Positions 1-6,125 of a stretch of 10,985 bases of DNA are shown piece by piece (position 1 is the stretch's first letter; every line of letters begins with the position of its first letter). The notes beneath the pieces were generated by a model that did not search any database, was not told where the DNA came from, and saw only the letters and a list, made by a program, of their open reading frames with translations. Origin of the DNA: Rickettsia typhi (GTDB taxonomy: Bacteria; Pseudomonadota; Alphaproteobacteria; Rickettsiales; UBA1997). Position numbers and translations under genes: made by a program. The stretch spans positions 1-10,985 of the forward strand of contig CAMDRL010000033.1 in NCBI GenBank assembly GCA_945906835.1. The letters are read 5' to 3'.

Positions 1-1
1 C

Positions 2-100
2 AATACAGAGCTATTTGCTAGAAATATTGAAGCCGCTTATGAGATTGTCTATGATAGGTCTCAAAGAGGGCTGGAATTAAATCATGTTTATGTGGAGTAG
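2..100 (+). CDS. C-terminal end of a truncated protein, possibly a SPINDLY/O-GlcNAc transferase-like (TPR/GT41) protein
   Basis: An open frame enters from the left edge and ends at a TAG at 98-100, giving the last 32 residues of a larger protein. The tail begins NTELFARNIEAAYEIVYDR and ends with a short ...LNHVYVE segment. As far as I recall, bacterial SPINDLY-type O-linked GlcNAc transferases end similarly: a 'LF.T..F...E.AY..MYER' helix followed by a 'GLP..HI.V' tail. That resemblance is from memory and rests on a very short fragment, so the assignment is tentative. The coding character (no stop for 33 codons, acidic/aromatic amphipathic helix) and the strong hairpin starting 6 bases after the stop support a genuine gene end. 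Everything upstream lies outside the window. Confidence 0.4.
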   Translation, partial: NTELFARNIEAAYEIVYDRSQRGLELNHVYVE

Positions 101-105
101 AGCTT

Positions 106-197
106 ATACCATTTTAACCTGAAAACGCCCATTTTCGTCGCAATTTCTGCTCATAATTTTTTTGAAGAAAATGGGTGTTTTCAGGTTAAAATGGTAT
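106..197. repeat. Long inverted repeat / hairpin (31-bp arms, 30-base loop)
   Basis: Arm 106-136 pairs with arm 167-197 along all 31 positions, the only non-Watson-Crick pair being one G-T. The outer ends read TATACCATTTTAACC and its complement. It begins 6 bases after the upstream + strand stop and lies 40 bases from the end of the minus-strand lipoprotein gene, so transcripts from both sides would fold it and it could act as a bidirectional terminator. The arms are much longer than a usual terminator and the loop is AT-rich, so a small transposable (MITE-like) origin is also possible. A third, partial copy of the outer end (GTTAAAATGGT) lies at about 218-228. Confidence 0.75.
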
Positions 198-237
198 TAT
201 TTAATGATATTTTAAAGTTAAAATGGTGTAAAAAATA

Positions 238-651
238 TTACAAAGTTGAAGAGATAAAAAATTTTACTAAATCATCACCATTTTCATTAACAAAATTAAT
301 CTCAACTTTTTCATTTCCTCTAATAAAAACAAGTTTTTCTAATTTCTTTTCTTTAAGCTTCCAACCAAGTTGAGGCAAGGTCTTATAATAAAAGTTTTTT
401 ACTTTTTCTAAGTCTATTTCGCTTTTATAATTTGTGGCAGAAATACTTCCAGAGCTTGAATCAAATCCTAAAATTTCTTCATTAACTTGAGTTAGGCTTT
501 TAAGAAGCGGAATATCTTCGCTGCCATTTACAAAGCCATTTATTGTAGTTTCTTCTGTATTATTTTTGACTTCTGATAATGTCTGATTTTCTAAAAAAGC
601 ACAGGAAGAAAATAAAAAAGTAGTGAAAATTAAAGTAAGAATTTTTTTCAT
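238..651 (-). CDS. Small lipoprotein, conserved alphaproteobacterial type, function unknown
   Basis: A 137-residue protein. I start it at the ATG at 651, which gives a clean lipoprotein signal: a basic MKK start, a hydrophobic stretch, and FSSC with Cys17 as the likely lipidated residue (the -3 Phe is not ideal). A start five codons further out (666) is possible but puts extra hydrophobic residues before the lysines. After the Cys comes an acidic linker, then a segment with 'DIPL' and 'VKNFYYKTLPQLGW' features followed by a C-terminal beta-rich part. I recall this 'FY.ETLPQLGW' signature from small uncharacterised alphaproteobacterial proteins; no biochemical role is known to me. It would sit on the periplasmic face of a membrane. 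It lies downstream of fpg on the same strand, across a dispersed repeat, so co-transcription is possible. No Shine-Dalgarno sequence is visible. Confidence 0.75.
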   Translation of the reverse strand: MKKILTLIFTTFLFSSCAFLENQTLSEVKNNTEETTINGFVNGSEDIPLLKSLTQVNEEILGFDSSSGSISATNYKSEIDLEKVKNFYYKTLPQLGWKLKEKKLEKLVFIRGNEKVEINFVNENGDDLVKFFISSTL

Positions 652-674
652 AGTTATTAAAATCAAATTTGTTG

Positions 675-775
675 CATGAGATCCTTCGCTACGCTCAGGA
701 TAGGTGGCGTCATGTTAAACAAAGTGAAGCATCTCATGAGTTGCACAAGATTCTTCGCTTTCGCTTTACAATGAC
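675..775. repeat. Dispersed palindromic repeat between fpg and the lipoprotein gene
   Basis: The segment 675-701 and the complement of 711-738 form an imperfect palindrome with matching outer CATGAGAT ends. A further degenerate half-copy (AGATTCTTCGCTTTCGCTT...) follows to about 775. The 27 bases at 675-701 recur exactly, in reverse complement, at 6503-6529 inside mtaB. The unit resembles the 'HPERSEGS'-encoding repeats common in bacterial genomes and, in its behaviour, the Rickettsia palindromic elements. It fills nearly all of the gap between two minus-strand genes. Confidence 0.8.
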
Positions 776-783
776 AAAGATGA

Positions 784-1620
784 TTACTTCTGGCATTTAG
801 GACAATAAAAGCTGGAACGACCATTCTGTTTTATCTTTCTGATTAAATTTTTACAAAGCAAACATTTTCCTTCCAAATCTTTGGAATTTTTTTCATTAGC
901 TCGGCCGTAAACTTTGAAACTATTCTGAAAATTTCCCAAATCTCCTTTAGAGTCAACATAATCACTAATTGAAGAGCCTCCTAAATCTATGGCTGTAGCG
1001 ATGGTTTTTTTTATTGAAACAATTAAGAATTTTATTTCTTTTTCACTTAAATAATTGGCATTTTTTAGAGGAGAAATTTTGGCGTCGAAAAGTGATTCAT
1101 TGATGTAAATGTTGCCAACTCCAACTACAATTTCATTATCCATCATGGTGGTTTTAATATTCATCTTTTTGGAAGATAATTTTTCTTTAAGATATTTGAA
1201 ATTGAACTCATCTGAAAGTGGTTCTGGTCCAAGCTTTGCAAGCATTTTGTGAGTTTTTAAATTTTTGGTTTCTATTAAATCTACAAAACCAAAACGCCTT
1301 GTATCATTGAATATTAACCAAGAATCATCATCAAATTTACAGGCAAAATGATCATGTTTTAATTCTTGAAATTTATCTGCAATTGTAATGCGTCCACTCA
1401 TTCCCAAATGAATTATCAGGCTGTGAGAGTTACTAAAATCAATAATCAAATAACGCGCTTTGCGATCAATTTTGGTGATTTTGGCATTGACTAACTTTGT
1501 TAAATCATCAGTTGATTTTATGCGCAAATTCTTGTTTGATCTAAAAACTGTTTTTACTTTTTTACCAACTAAGCCGCTAATTCCGCGACGGATGGTCTCA
1601 ACTTCTGGAAGTTCTGGCAT
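784..1620 (-). CDS. mutM: Formamidopyrimidine-DNA glycosylase (Fpg/MutM)
   Basis: A bifunctional DNA glycosylase/AP lyase that removes 8-oxoguanine and formamidopyrimidines in base-excision repair. The 278-residue protein begins MPELPEVETIRRG, so after removal of Met the catalytic Pro (Schiff base nucleophile) and the essential Glu are in place, which also fixes the start at 1620. The HLGMSGR motif of the N-terminal beta domain is at about residues 71-77, and the helix-two-turn-helix region includes the VGVGNIY segment. A C-terminal four-Cys zinc finger (C253, C256, C273, C276) carries the GRSSFYCPKCQ motif that inserts into DNA. Length is normal for the family and no key residue is missing. 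It is divergent from queH, with a hairpin repeat between them, and the small lipoprotein gene follows downstream on the same strand. Confidence 0.97.
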   Translation of the reverse strand: MPELPEVETIRRGISGLVGKKVKTVFRSNKNLRIKSTDDLTKLVNAKITKIDRKARYLIIDFSNSHSLIIHLGMSGRITIADKFQELKHDHFACKFDDDSWLIFNDTRRFGFVDLIETKNLKTHKMLAKLGPEPLSDEFNFKYLKEKLSSKKMNIKTTMMDNEIVVGVGNIYINESLFDAKISPLKNANYLSEKEIKFLIVSIKKTIATAIDLGGSSISDYVDSKGDLGNFQNSFKVYGRANEKNSKDLEGKCLLCKNLIRKIKQNGRSSFYCPKCQK

Positions 1621-1649
1621 TTTGTTTGATGTGAATAGGTTACAGCCTC

Positions 1650-1721
1650 GTCACTGCCAGCGGTGGTGGGAATCCAGTTTGTAGCAAATAAGACTGGATT
1701 CCCCTCGTCGTGGGCAGTGAC
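1650..1721. repeat. Palindromic repeat between divergent fpg and queH
   Basis: Arms 1650-1678 and 1693-1721 pair imperfectly. The outer nine bases (GTCACTGCC) and the inner ten (GGAATCCAGT) match, while about ten bases between them differ and leave an internal bulge. The GC content is clearly above the surrounding DNA. The organisation matches the dispersed hairpin repeats seen elsewhere in the window, but the sequence is a different type. It occupies the divergent promoter region, so the fpg and queH promoters must lie beside or within it. Confidence 0.75.
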
Positions 1722-1759
1722 AAAATAAATTAACTAGATTGATAAATTAAATTCCAAAC

Positions 1760-2461
1760 ATGACTAATCAAGTAGAAGAATATACTTACAAACTAACTTT
1801 ACCCGAAAGTGCTGAAAATGACAATCGAGTTTTAATGCATAGCTGTTGTGCGCCTTGCGCTGGCGACTTAATGCAGCGCATGCAGGAATCTGGAATTGAT
1901 CAAACTATTTTCTTTTACAATCCTAATATTCATCCAAAAAAAGAATATGAAATTCGCAAAAATGAAAATAAGCGTTTTGCTGATAAATTAAAAATTCCCT
2001 TCATTGATGTTGATTACGATGTGCAAGATTGGTTTAGGCGCGCCAAGGGTTTAGAATGGGAGCCAGAAAGAGGTTTACGCTGCACCAAATGTTTTGATAT
2101 GCGCTTTGAAAGAACGGCACTTTATGCTTTTGAAAATGGCTTTAAAACCATTACTTCATCTCTTGGTATTTCTCGCTGGAAAGATATGAACCAAATTAAT
2201 GATTGTGGAATTCGTGCGGCAAAAAATTATGATGGAGTAGATTATTGGACTTACAATTGGCGTAAGGCTGGCGGGTCTGCAAGAATGTATGAAATTGCTA
2301 AAAAAGAAGAATTTTACAAACAGGAATATTGTGGCTGTATTTTTTCTTTGCGAGATAATAACTCGTGGCGTGTGCAAAAGGGTAGAGAAGAGATTAAAAT
2401 TGGTGAGGAGTTTTACAAAGAAGTTGAGATTGATAGGAGTTTGACTAAAAACCCGTCTTAA
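1760..2461 (+). CDS. queH: Epoxyqueuosine reductase QueH
   Basis: This enzyme performs the last step of queuosine synthesis in the tRNA anticodon wobble position, reducing epoxyqueuosine to queuosine. It is the DUF208-type enzyme that replaces QueG in many bacteria. The 233-residue sequence carries the family's cysteine motifs: CCAPC (C29, C30, C33), [13 protein letters not shown] (C108, C111) and YCGC (C191, C193). It also has the [14 protein letters not shown] segment at about 133-146. These cysteines are those expected to bind the iron-sulfur cluster and metal site and the redox disulfide. Length and motif order are normal for the family. The ATG start lacks a Shine-Dalgarno sequence, as do most genes here. 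It is divergent from fpg. No other queuosine gene is in the window. Confidence 0.95.
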   Translation: MTNQVEEYTYKLTLPESAENDNRVLMHSCCAPCAGDLMQRMQESGIDQTIFFYNPNIHPKKEYEIRKNENKRFADKLKIPFIDVDYDVQDWFRRAKGLEWEPERGLRCTKCFDMRFERTALYAFENGFKTITSSLGISRWKDMNQINDCGIRAAKNYDGVDYWTYNWRKAGGSARMYEIAKKEEFYKQEYCGCIFSLRDNNSWRVQKGREEIKIGEEFYKEVEIDRSLTKNPS

Positions 2462-2579
2462 GACTTTAGATAATTCATAGCTTTTTAATTTATCTTTTCT
2501 TTAATATAAAAATTCCAACTAAATAGCGGTTTTGGTAAAAATAAATCCATTTCCAAAACTAAAAATAAATATAAAATTT

Positions 2580-2825
2580 ATGAAGAAAACTAACTTCTTT
2601 AATCACCATTTAATTGAAACTGGAGAAAATTATTTTGAACATCTTTTATTTGCTTTCATAGTGTCGATGTGGCTTTTTCTAACCAGTATCGCATTATTAT
2701 GTCATGCAATTTTACCTTTTATTTTTACAGTTACCACCAGCGGCAATATTAGAAAAATTAACGAAGTGATGCAGAAAAGAGCCCAAAAATTGATTAATAA
2801 AATAAATAGTAAGCAAGAGGAGTAA
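2580..2825 (+). CDS. DUF6356-like small membrane protein
   Basis: An 81-residue protein starting MKKTNFFNHHLIETGENYFEH. I prefer the ATG at 2580; an upstream TTG at 2532 would add 16 residues that do not look like the family. It has a hydrophobic segment from about residue 22 to 51 (LLFAFIVSMWLFLTSIALLC...) containing HAILPFIF, and then a basic amphipathic tail. The 'H...ETG..Y..H...A' start plus 'HA.LPF.F...TS' is what I recall of the DUF6356 family of small proteobacterial membrane proteins, whose function is unknown. The gene ends 12 bases before the FAD-binding protein, so the two probably form one transcript. Confidence 0.7.
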   Translation: MKKTNFFNHHLIETGENYFEHLLFAFIVSMWLFLTSIALLCHAILPFIFTVTTSGNIRKINEVMQKRAQKLINKINSKQEE

Positions 2826-2837
2826 TTTCGTAAATAA

Positions 2838-4139
2838 ATGAAAATAATTGCCATCGTAGGTTTTGGTTTCTGTGGCAAGTTAGCCTTTGCCAATATAGTA
2901 AAATCTCTCAATAAAAAAGATAAAATTCTGATTTTTGATAAAGCTCAAGGTGATTTTAAGAGCGCTGCTTTCTCTCCTTTTTCTCCGCATTATATTCTTA
3001 ATGTGCCTGTCGCAAATATGAGTGCTTTTAGTGACGATGCTGCTTACGAAGAATCTTTCGAAAATTTTTTAAAAAATAATCATTCTGAAATTTGGAAAAG
3101 TAGCGGAAAATTCGGATTTGTCGCGCGTCAGATTTATGGTGAATATCTTGAGGAAATTATCCAAAAAGCTCAAGAAAATGCTAAAAAAAATGGTGTAAAT
3201 TTTGAATTTGTGAATCAAGAAGTGATGGCAATTTCTGATGAATTTTTAATTACTACAAAAAATAATATTCAATTTCAGGCTACGGAAGTTCTTTTGGCTA
3301 CTAGCTTTAAACAGGTACAATTGCCTTTTGAAATAGAGTCAAAAAAATTCATTAAAGCTTTATGGAATGAAGATGCTTTAGAGTTTCATCAAAAAATTCT
3401 TACCAATGAAACAATTTGTTTAATTGGCTCTGGTCTTACAACTGTTGATGTCATAGTTGGCTTGAAGAAGAAAAACTTTTCTGGAAAAATTATTATTATT
3501 TCTCGTCGTGGCAATCTTCCTAAAAAACATTTGATTAAATCATCTGAGAAAAGCCCTTATTTTATTGATGCCGAAGATGCAAAAAAGGGTGTATTATTTT
3601 TATGCTTGAAGATTCGTAATTTTCTAAAATCAAATTCACAATTTGATTTACGAAATATTATTAATTCTATTAGATCAACCACAGACAAGCTTTGGTATAA
3701 TTTAGATGAGAAAAATAAAAAACTGTTTTTTCGTTTAATGCCTTATTGGAATATTTTTCGACATCGCGCGCCAATTTCTTCAATAGAGTTGATTGAGGAA
3801 ATGATTGCTGCTGGTCAAATTGAAATTGTAGAAGGTGGTGTGAAAAAATGTCAGAAATTGGGAGATAAAATTTCTGTTCAAACTAAATTTGCAGAGTTTG
3901 AGGTTGATTATTTGGTGAATTGTTTGGGTTTTGAATTTAATGCTAGGAAATATCCTTTATTGAATCAAATGATTGAATTAGGGCTTTTGCAGCAAGATTT
4001 TATGATGGTTCGTTCTAATAATGATAAAGTTCATTTGCTTGGCGGTTTGAATATTGGTCGGGATTTTGAATGCACCGCGGTGCCTGATTTGAGGGTGAAT
4101 GTGGAGATGGTGATTAGGGATGTTGTTGGAAGTTCTTAA
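2838..4139 (+). CDS. FAD/NAD(P)-binding oxidoreductase-like protein (YdhS-type)
   Basis: A 433-residue flavoprotein-like protein. The N-terminus has a dinucleotide-binding fold with the glycine motif GFGFCG (G8, G10, G13) followed by an acidic residue at the end of the second strand (IFDK). An 'ILNVPVANMSAFSDD' block lies at about residues 54-68, the hallmark I recall for the FAD/NAD(P)-binding family that includes E. coli YdhS. A second dinucleotide motif (LIGSGLTTVDV) lies near residues 195-205, and a 'VNCLGFEFN' segment and a C-terminal 'LLGGLNIGRDFE' segment resemble FAD-contacting regions of this class. The substrate cannot be deduced. It is probably co-transcribed with the DUF6356-like gene. 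An AGGAG stands 15 bases before the ATG, rather far but one of the few purine-rich sites in the window. It is convergent with the sHsp gene. Confidence 0.8.
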   Translation: MKIIAIVGFGFCGKLAFANIVKSLNKKDKILIFDKAQGDFKSAAFSPFSPHYILNVPVANMSAFSDDAAYEESFENFLKNNHSEIWKSSGKFGFVARQIYGEYLEEIIQKAQENAKKNGVNFEFVNQEVMAISDEFLITTKNNIQFQATEVLLATSFKQVQLPFEIESKKFIKALWNEDALEFHQKILTNETICLIGSGLTTVDVIVGLKKKNFSGKIIIISRRGNLPKKHLIKSSEKSPYFIDAEDAKKGVLFLCLKIRNFLKSNSQFDLRNIINSIRSTTDKLWYNLDEKNKKLFFRLMPYWNIFRHRAPISSIELIEEMIAAGQIEIVEGGVKKCQKLGDKISVQTKFAEFEVDYLVNCLGFEFNARKYPLLNQMIELGLLQQDFMMVRSNNDKVHLLGGLNIGRDFECTAVPDLRVNVEMVIRDVVGSS

Positions 4140-4155
4140 TTTTTTAAACTGATTG

Positions 4156-4291
4156 TGTGACGAATACTTCCCCTAACCTCCTTATCAAGGGAGAAAATAG
4201 CCTAAACGGCTATTTTCGTCCAACAACCTGGGTTCGTTGCTTAAGAATCCCCCTCCTTATTAAGGAGGGGTTAGTGTAGGTATTCGTCACA
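4156..4291. repeat. Nested inverted repeat between convergent genes, likely also a bidirectional terminator
   Basis: The outer ends 4156-4167 and 4280-4291 (TGTGACGAATAC and its complement) pair perfectly over 12 bases. Just inside, the left CCCTAACCTCCTTATCAAGGG block corresponds in inverted orientation to the right CCTCCTTATTAAGGAGGGGTTAG block, with small differences. Within it are two compact hairpins: AATAGCC/GGCTATT (4196-4214 region) and CCCCTCCTT/AAGGAGGGG with a 3-base loop (about 4250-4270). The element fills the space between two genes that end towards each other, where transcription from both sides must stop. It is of a third sequence type compared with the other repeats here. Confidence 0.75.
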
Positions 4292-4307
4292 AGCTCTTTC
4301 CGAAATA

Positions 4308-4958
4308 CTATTTCTTAACAAACTTCACCACCACCTTATCGTCCTGCTTAGAAATCTCTGGCTCCACCTTCTCATCCCTCTTGGGAATTGAAAAAGAATA
4401 ATAAAAATTAGAAGAATAAGATTGCTTATTTTTATCATCGGATTCTTTCTTTTTTTCAGCAGAAAAAGTCAAAAGATCATTTTTAATACTTACCACAATA
4501 TCTTCTTTTTTAAAGCCAGCAAAATTCAATTCATAATAGTAATTTTTATCATCTTCCTTCTTAGAAACTGAAGCTCTGGTGGCATTGTTACTTTTTTTGA
4601 CTTCTTCAAAAGCTTGAGACATTTGTCTTTGATGATTAGCGAAAATATCATTCATTCTATTTTGCATTTCTCTCATTTCAGCAAAAATACCATAGTCATT
4701 AAAAAATGGATCGCCATGAATTAAGTTGAATATTTGATTATTTGGAAAGGCTTCCACATATTGCTGTGGATCATCTTTGCTTTTTGCTAAAACAGTTCCA
4801 CAAATACCAATCATTGTAAAGGCTACAGCAATAAAAATTTTTGAGGAGAAAATGGTTTTGCAATGTGGTTTGGCATTTTTAAAACAGAGTTTAAATTTCT
4901 CTATTTTAATATCTTTTTGTTGGTTGGAATTTTTTAGTTCAGAAGTGTCATTTTTCAT
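4308..4958 (-). CDS. Membrane-anchored or exported small heat-shock protein (Hsp20/alpha-crystallin domain)
   Basis: A 216-residue protein. Residues 1-40 are polar and basic, and 41-58 form one hydrophobic segment (IFIAVAFTMIGICGTVLA). A linker rich in Gln/Asn/Met follows, then an alpha-crystallin-like domain from about 135 to the end. That domain shows the 'ELNFAGFKKEDIVVSIKNDLL' strand pattern, a charged loop, 'FYYSFSIPK', and a 'KQDDKVVVKFVKK' end that replaces the usual 'dGvL.v.lPK'. Cytosolic sHsps are ATP-independent holdases, normally about 140-170 residues with no membrane segment. The hydrophobic segment ends in V-L-A, so it could be an uncleaved anchor or a late signal-peptidase site; either way the chaperone domain would face the periplasm. 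The usual C-terminal I-x-I tail is not visible. A perfect palindrome lies 72 bases upstream of the start. Confidence 0.85.
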   Translation of the reverse strand: MKNDTSELKNSNQQKDIKIEKFKLCFKNAKPHCKTIFSSKIFIAVAFTMIGICGTVLAKSKDDPQQYVEAFPNNQIFNLIHGDPFFNDYGIFAEMREMQNRMNDIFANHQRQMSQAFEEVKKSNNATRASVSKKEDDKNYYYELNFAGFKKEDIVVSIKNDLLTFSAEKKKESDDKNKQSYSSNFYYSFSIPKRDEKVEPEISKQDDKVVVKFVKK

Positions 4959-5029
4959 ATTTAAATTAAAAAGATGAACTTGATATTAGCTATTAAGGCA
5001 GATAACAAGAGAATTGATAATTATAATAT

Positions 5030-5055
5030 TAATTTTATCCGTACGGATAAAATTA
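5030..5055. promoter_or_regulatory. Perfect 26-bp palindrome upstream of the sHsp gene, candidate operator
   Basis: All 13 positions on each side of the centre match; the core reads TATCCGTACGGATA and the flanks are A/T only. It lies 72-97 bases upstream of the minus-strand sHsp start and downstream of tRNA-Gly on the same strand. The odd-even symmetry with a GC core and no loop fits a dimeric repressor site better than a terminator. No clear U-tract follows it on the minus strand, and only GAAAAAAG follows on the plus strand. The binding factor is unknown. Confidence 0.5.
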
Positions 5056-5190
5056 GAAAAAAGTCTTAAAAACTGCTTAGGTTATTAAAGACTTAATTTT
5101 TCAATATGTTTATTGATGAAAAAAATTTCAAGGGCAGGGGAATCAAAAAAATGATCAAAGGAAGAATGAAGCAAATAAAAAATGAGATTT

Positions 5191-5265
5191 TGGAGCGGGC
5201 GAAGGGGATCGAACCCTCGACCCCAACCTTGGCAAGGTTGTGCTCTACCGCTGAGCTACGCCCGC
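5191..5265 (-). tRNA. tRNA-Gly (anticodon GCC)
   Basis: Read on the minus strand, the 7-base acceptor stem GCGGGCG pairs with CGCCCGC, followed by discriminator T and an encoded CCA (5191-5193). The D-arm contains AGCTCAGCGGTAGAGC. The anticodon stem-loop is CAACC-TTGCCAA-GGTTG, giving anticodon GCC for the glycine codons GGC/GGU. The T-arm carries GGTTCGATCC. All arms are complete and the length is 75 with the CCA. Confidence 0.97.
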
Positions 5266-5273
5266 TTATACTA

Positions 5274-5301
5274 AATTTAAATGGGATTAAACTTTTGTCT
5301 A
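5274..5301 (-). promoter_or_regulatory. Candidate promoter of tRNA-Gly
   Basis: On the minus strand a -35-like TAGACA (5296-5301, five of six consensus matches) and a -10-like TAAATT (5274-5279, four of six) are separated by 16 bases. Transcription would start just before the mature tRNA 5' end at 5265, leaving a very short leader. In this AT-rich DNA such matches arise easily, so this is only a candidate. Confidence 0.35.
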
Positions 5302-5510
5302 AGAAACTCCGAAATCATCATCTTGAAACATAAAAACAACCAAAAATTGTAAGAATTTTATGGTTAATTTAAACTAATTTCTTTGGGGAAAAACATTCAA
5401 GATGAAATGCAATTTAGAAAGGTAAAAATAATTTGCAATCAATGATTATTGTAATTAGATTCAACTTCATCTTTGCAGCTTTTATTTTCAATAGTTCAAA
5501 CCATCTTAAT

Positions 5511-6125
5511 ATGTTTTTTTCAAAGAAATTTTCTACAATTCTTGCTTTATTCATTTTACTTGCCACAACTTCTTGCGTTGAAACGGTTGTAGTTGGTTCA
5601 TTAGCAACTGGCACGGTTATGGTGCGTGATAAAAGTTTCGTTAATACCAGAAAAGATATTGTTATTTCTACTAAAGTTGCTTCGGAATTTTTAGGAAATG
5701 GCTTAAAAAATTATGGCAATTCAGTTGATGTAACGGTTAATGAGGGAAGAGTTTTATTGACTGGAATTGTTAGAAATTCTAAAAAAGCGAAATTGGCTTC
5801 GGAATTGGCTTGGAAAGTTGCGGGTGTAAAAGAAGTTATTGATGAAATTCAGGTGAAATATGACAAAAAAGTGCGTTTCAAAGATTACACAGCTGCTTTT
5901 TCTGATTACACAATTACAACCGCAATTGAAAGTAAAATGCTTTTTGACAAAAAAATTCTTACTTTAAATTATCAAACTACAACTGTGGCTGGAACTTTTT
6001 ATATCCTTGGCGTTGCTCAAGATGAAATTGAAAAAAATAAGGTGTTATCTTTAGCTGCAAAAGTTCGTGGTGTAAAAAAAGTTGTTGATCATATTATTTT
6101 AGCAGATGACAGCAGAAGAAATTAA
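5511..6125 (+). CDS. BON-domain lipoprotein, DolP (YraP)-like
   Basis: A 204-residue protein starting MFFSKKFSTILALF, a typical lipoprotein signal peptide ending in ATTSC with Cys22 as the lipidation candidate. The frame is open further upstream (TTG 5433, ATG 5442), but those starts would add a second hydrophobic stretch and spoil the signal. The mature part starts CVETVVVGSLATGT, very like E. coli DolP (CVAAAVVGTAAVGT). Two BON domains follow. The first has 'VNEGRVLLTGIVRNSKKAKLA...VAGVKEVIDEIQV' and the second 'TFYILGVAQDE...VRGVKKVVDHI'. DolP is an outer-membrane lipoprotein that binds anionic phospholipid at the division site and supports envelope integrity; the same compartment is likely here. 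The 3' end overlaps the mtaB start by 20 bases, so the two are very probably translated from one message. Confidence 0.85.
   Translation: MFFSKKFSTILALFILLATTSCVETVVVGSLATGTVMVRDKSFVNTRKDIVISTKVASEFLGNGLKNYGNSVDVTVNEGRVLLTGIVRNSKKAKLASELAWKVAGVKEVIDEIQVKYDKKVRFKDYTAAFSDYTITTAIESKMLFDKKILTLNYQTTTVAGTFYILGVAQDEIEKNKVLSLAAKVRGVKKVVDHIILADDSRRN

Noticed and set aside
191..373. A + strand frame overlapping the lipoprotein gene end and starting in the hairpin
   Set aside because: It is phenylalanine/serine-rich low-complexity antisense of the lipoprotein, with no family resemblance.
5106..5333. A 75-residue + strand frame containing ERAKGIEPSTPTLARLCSTAELRP
   Set aside because: This is the antisense reading of tRNA-Gly; such peptides are a well-known artefact of tRNA genes.
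5433..5510. An N-terminal extension of the BON protein from TTG 5433 or ATG 5442
   Set aside because: It would put a second hydrophobic stretch before a perfectly good lipoprotein signal peptide starting at ATG 5511.
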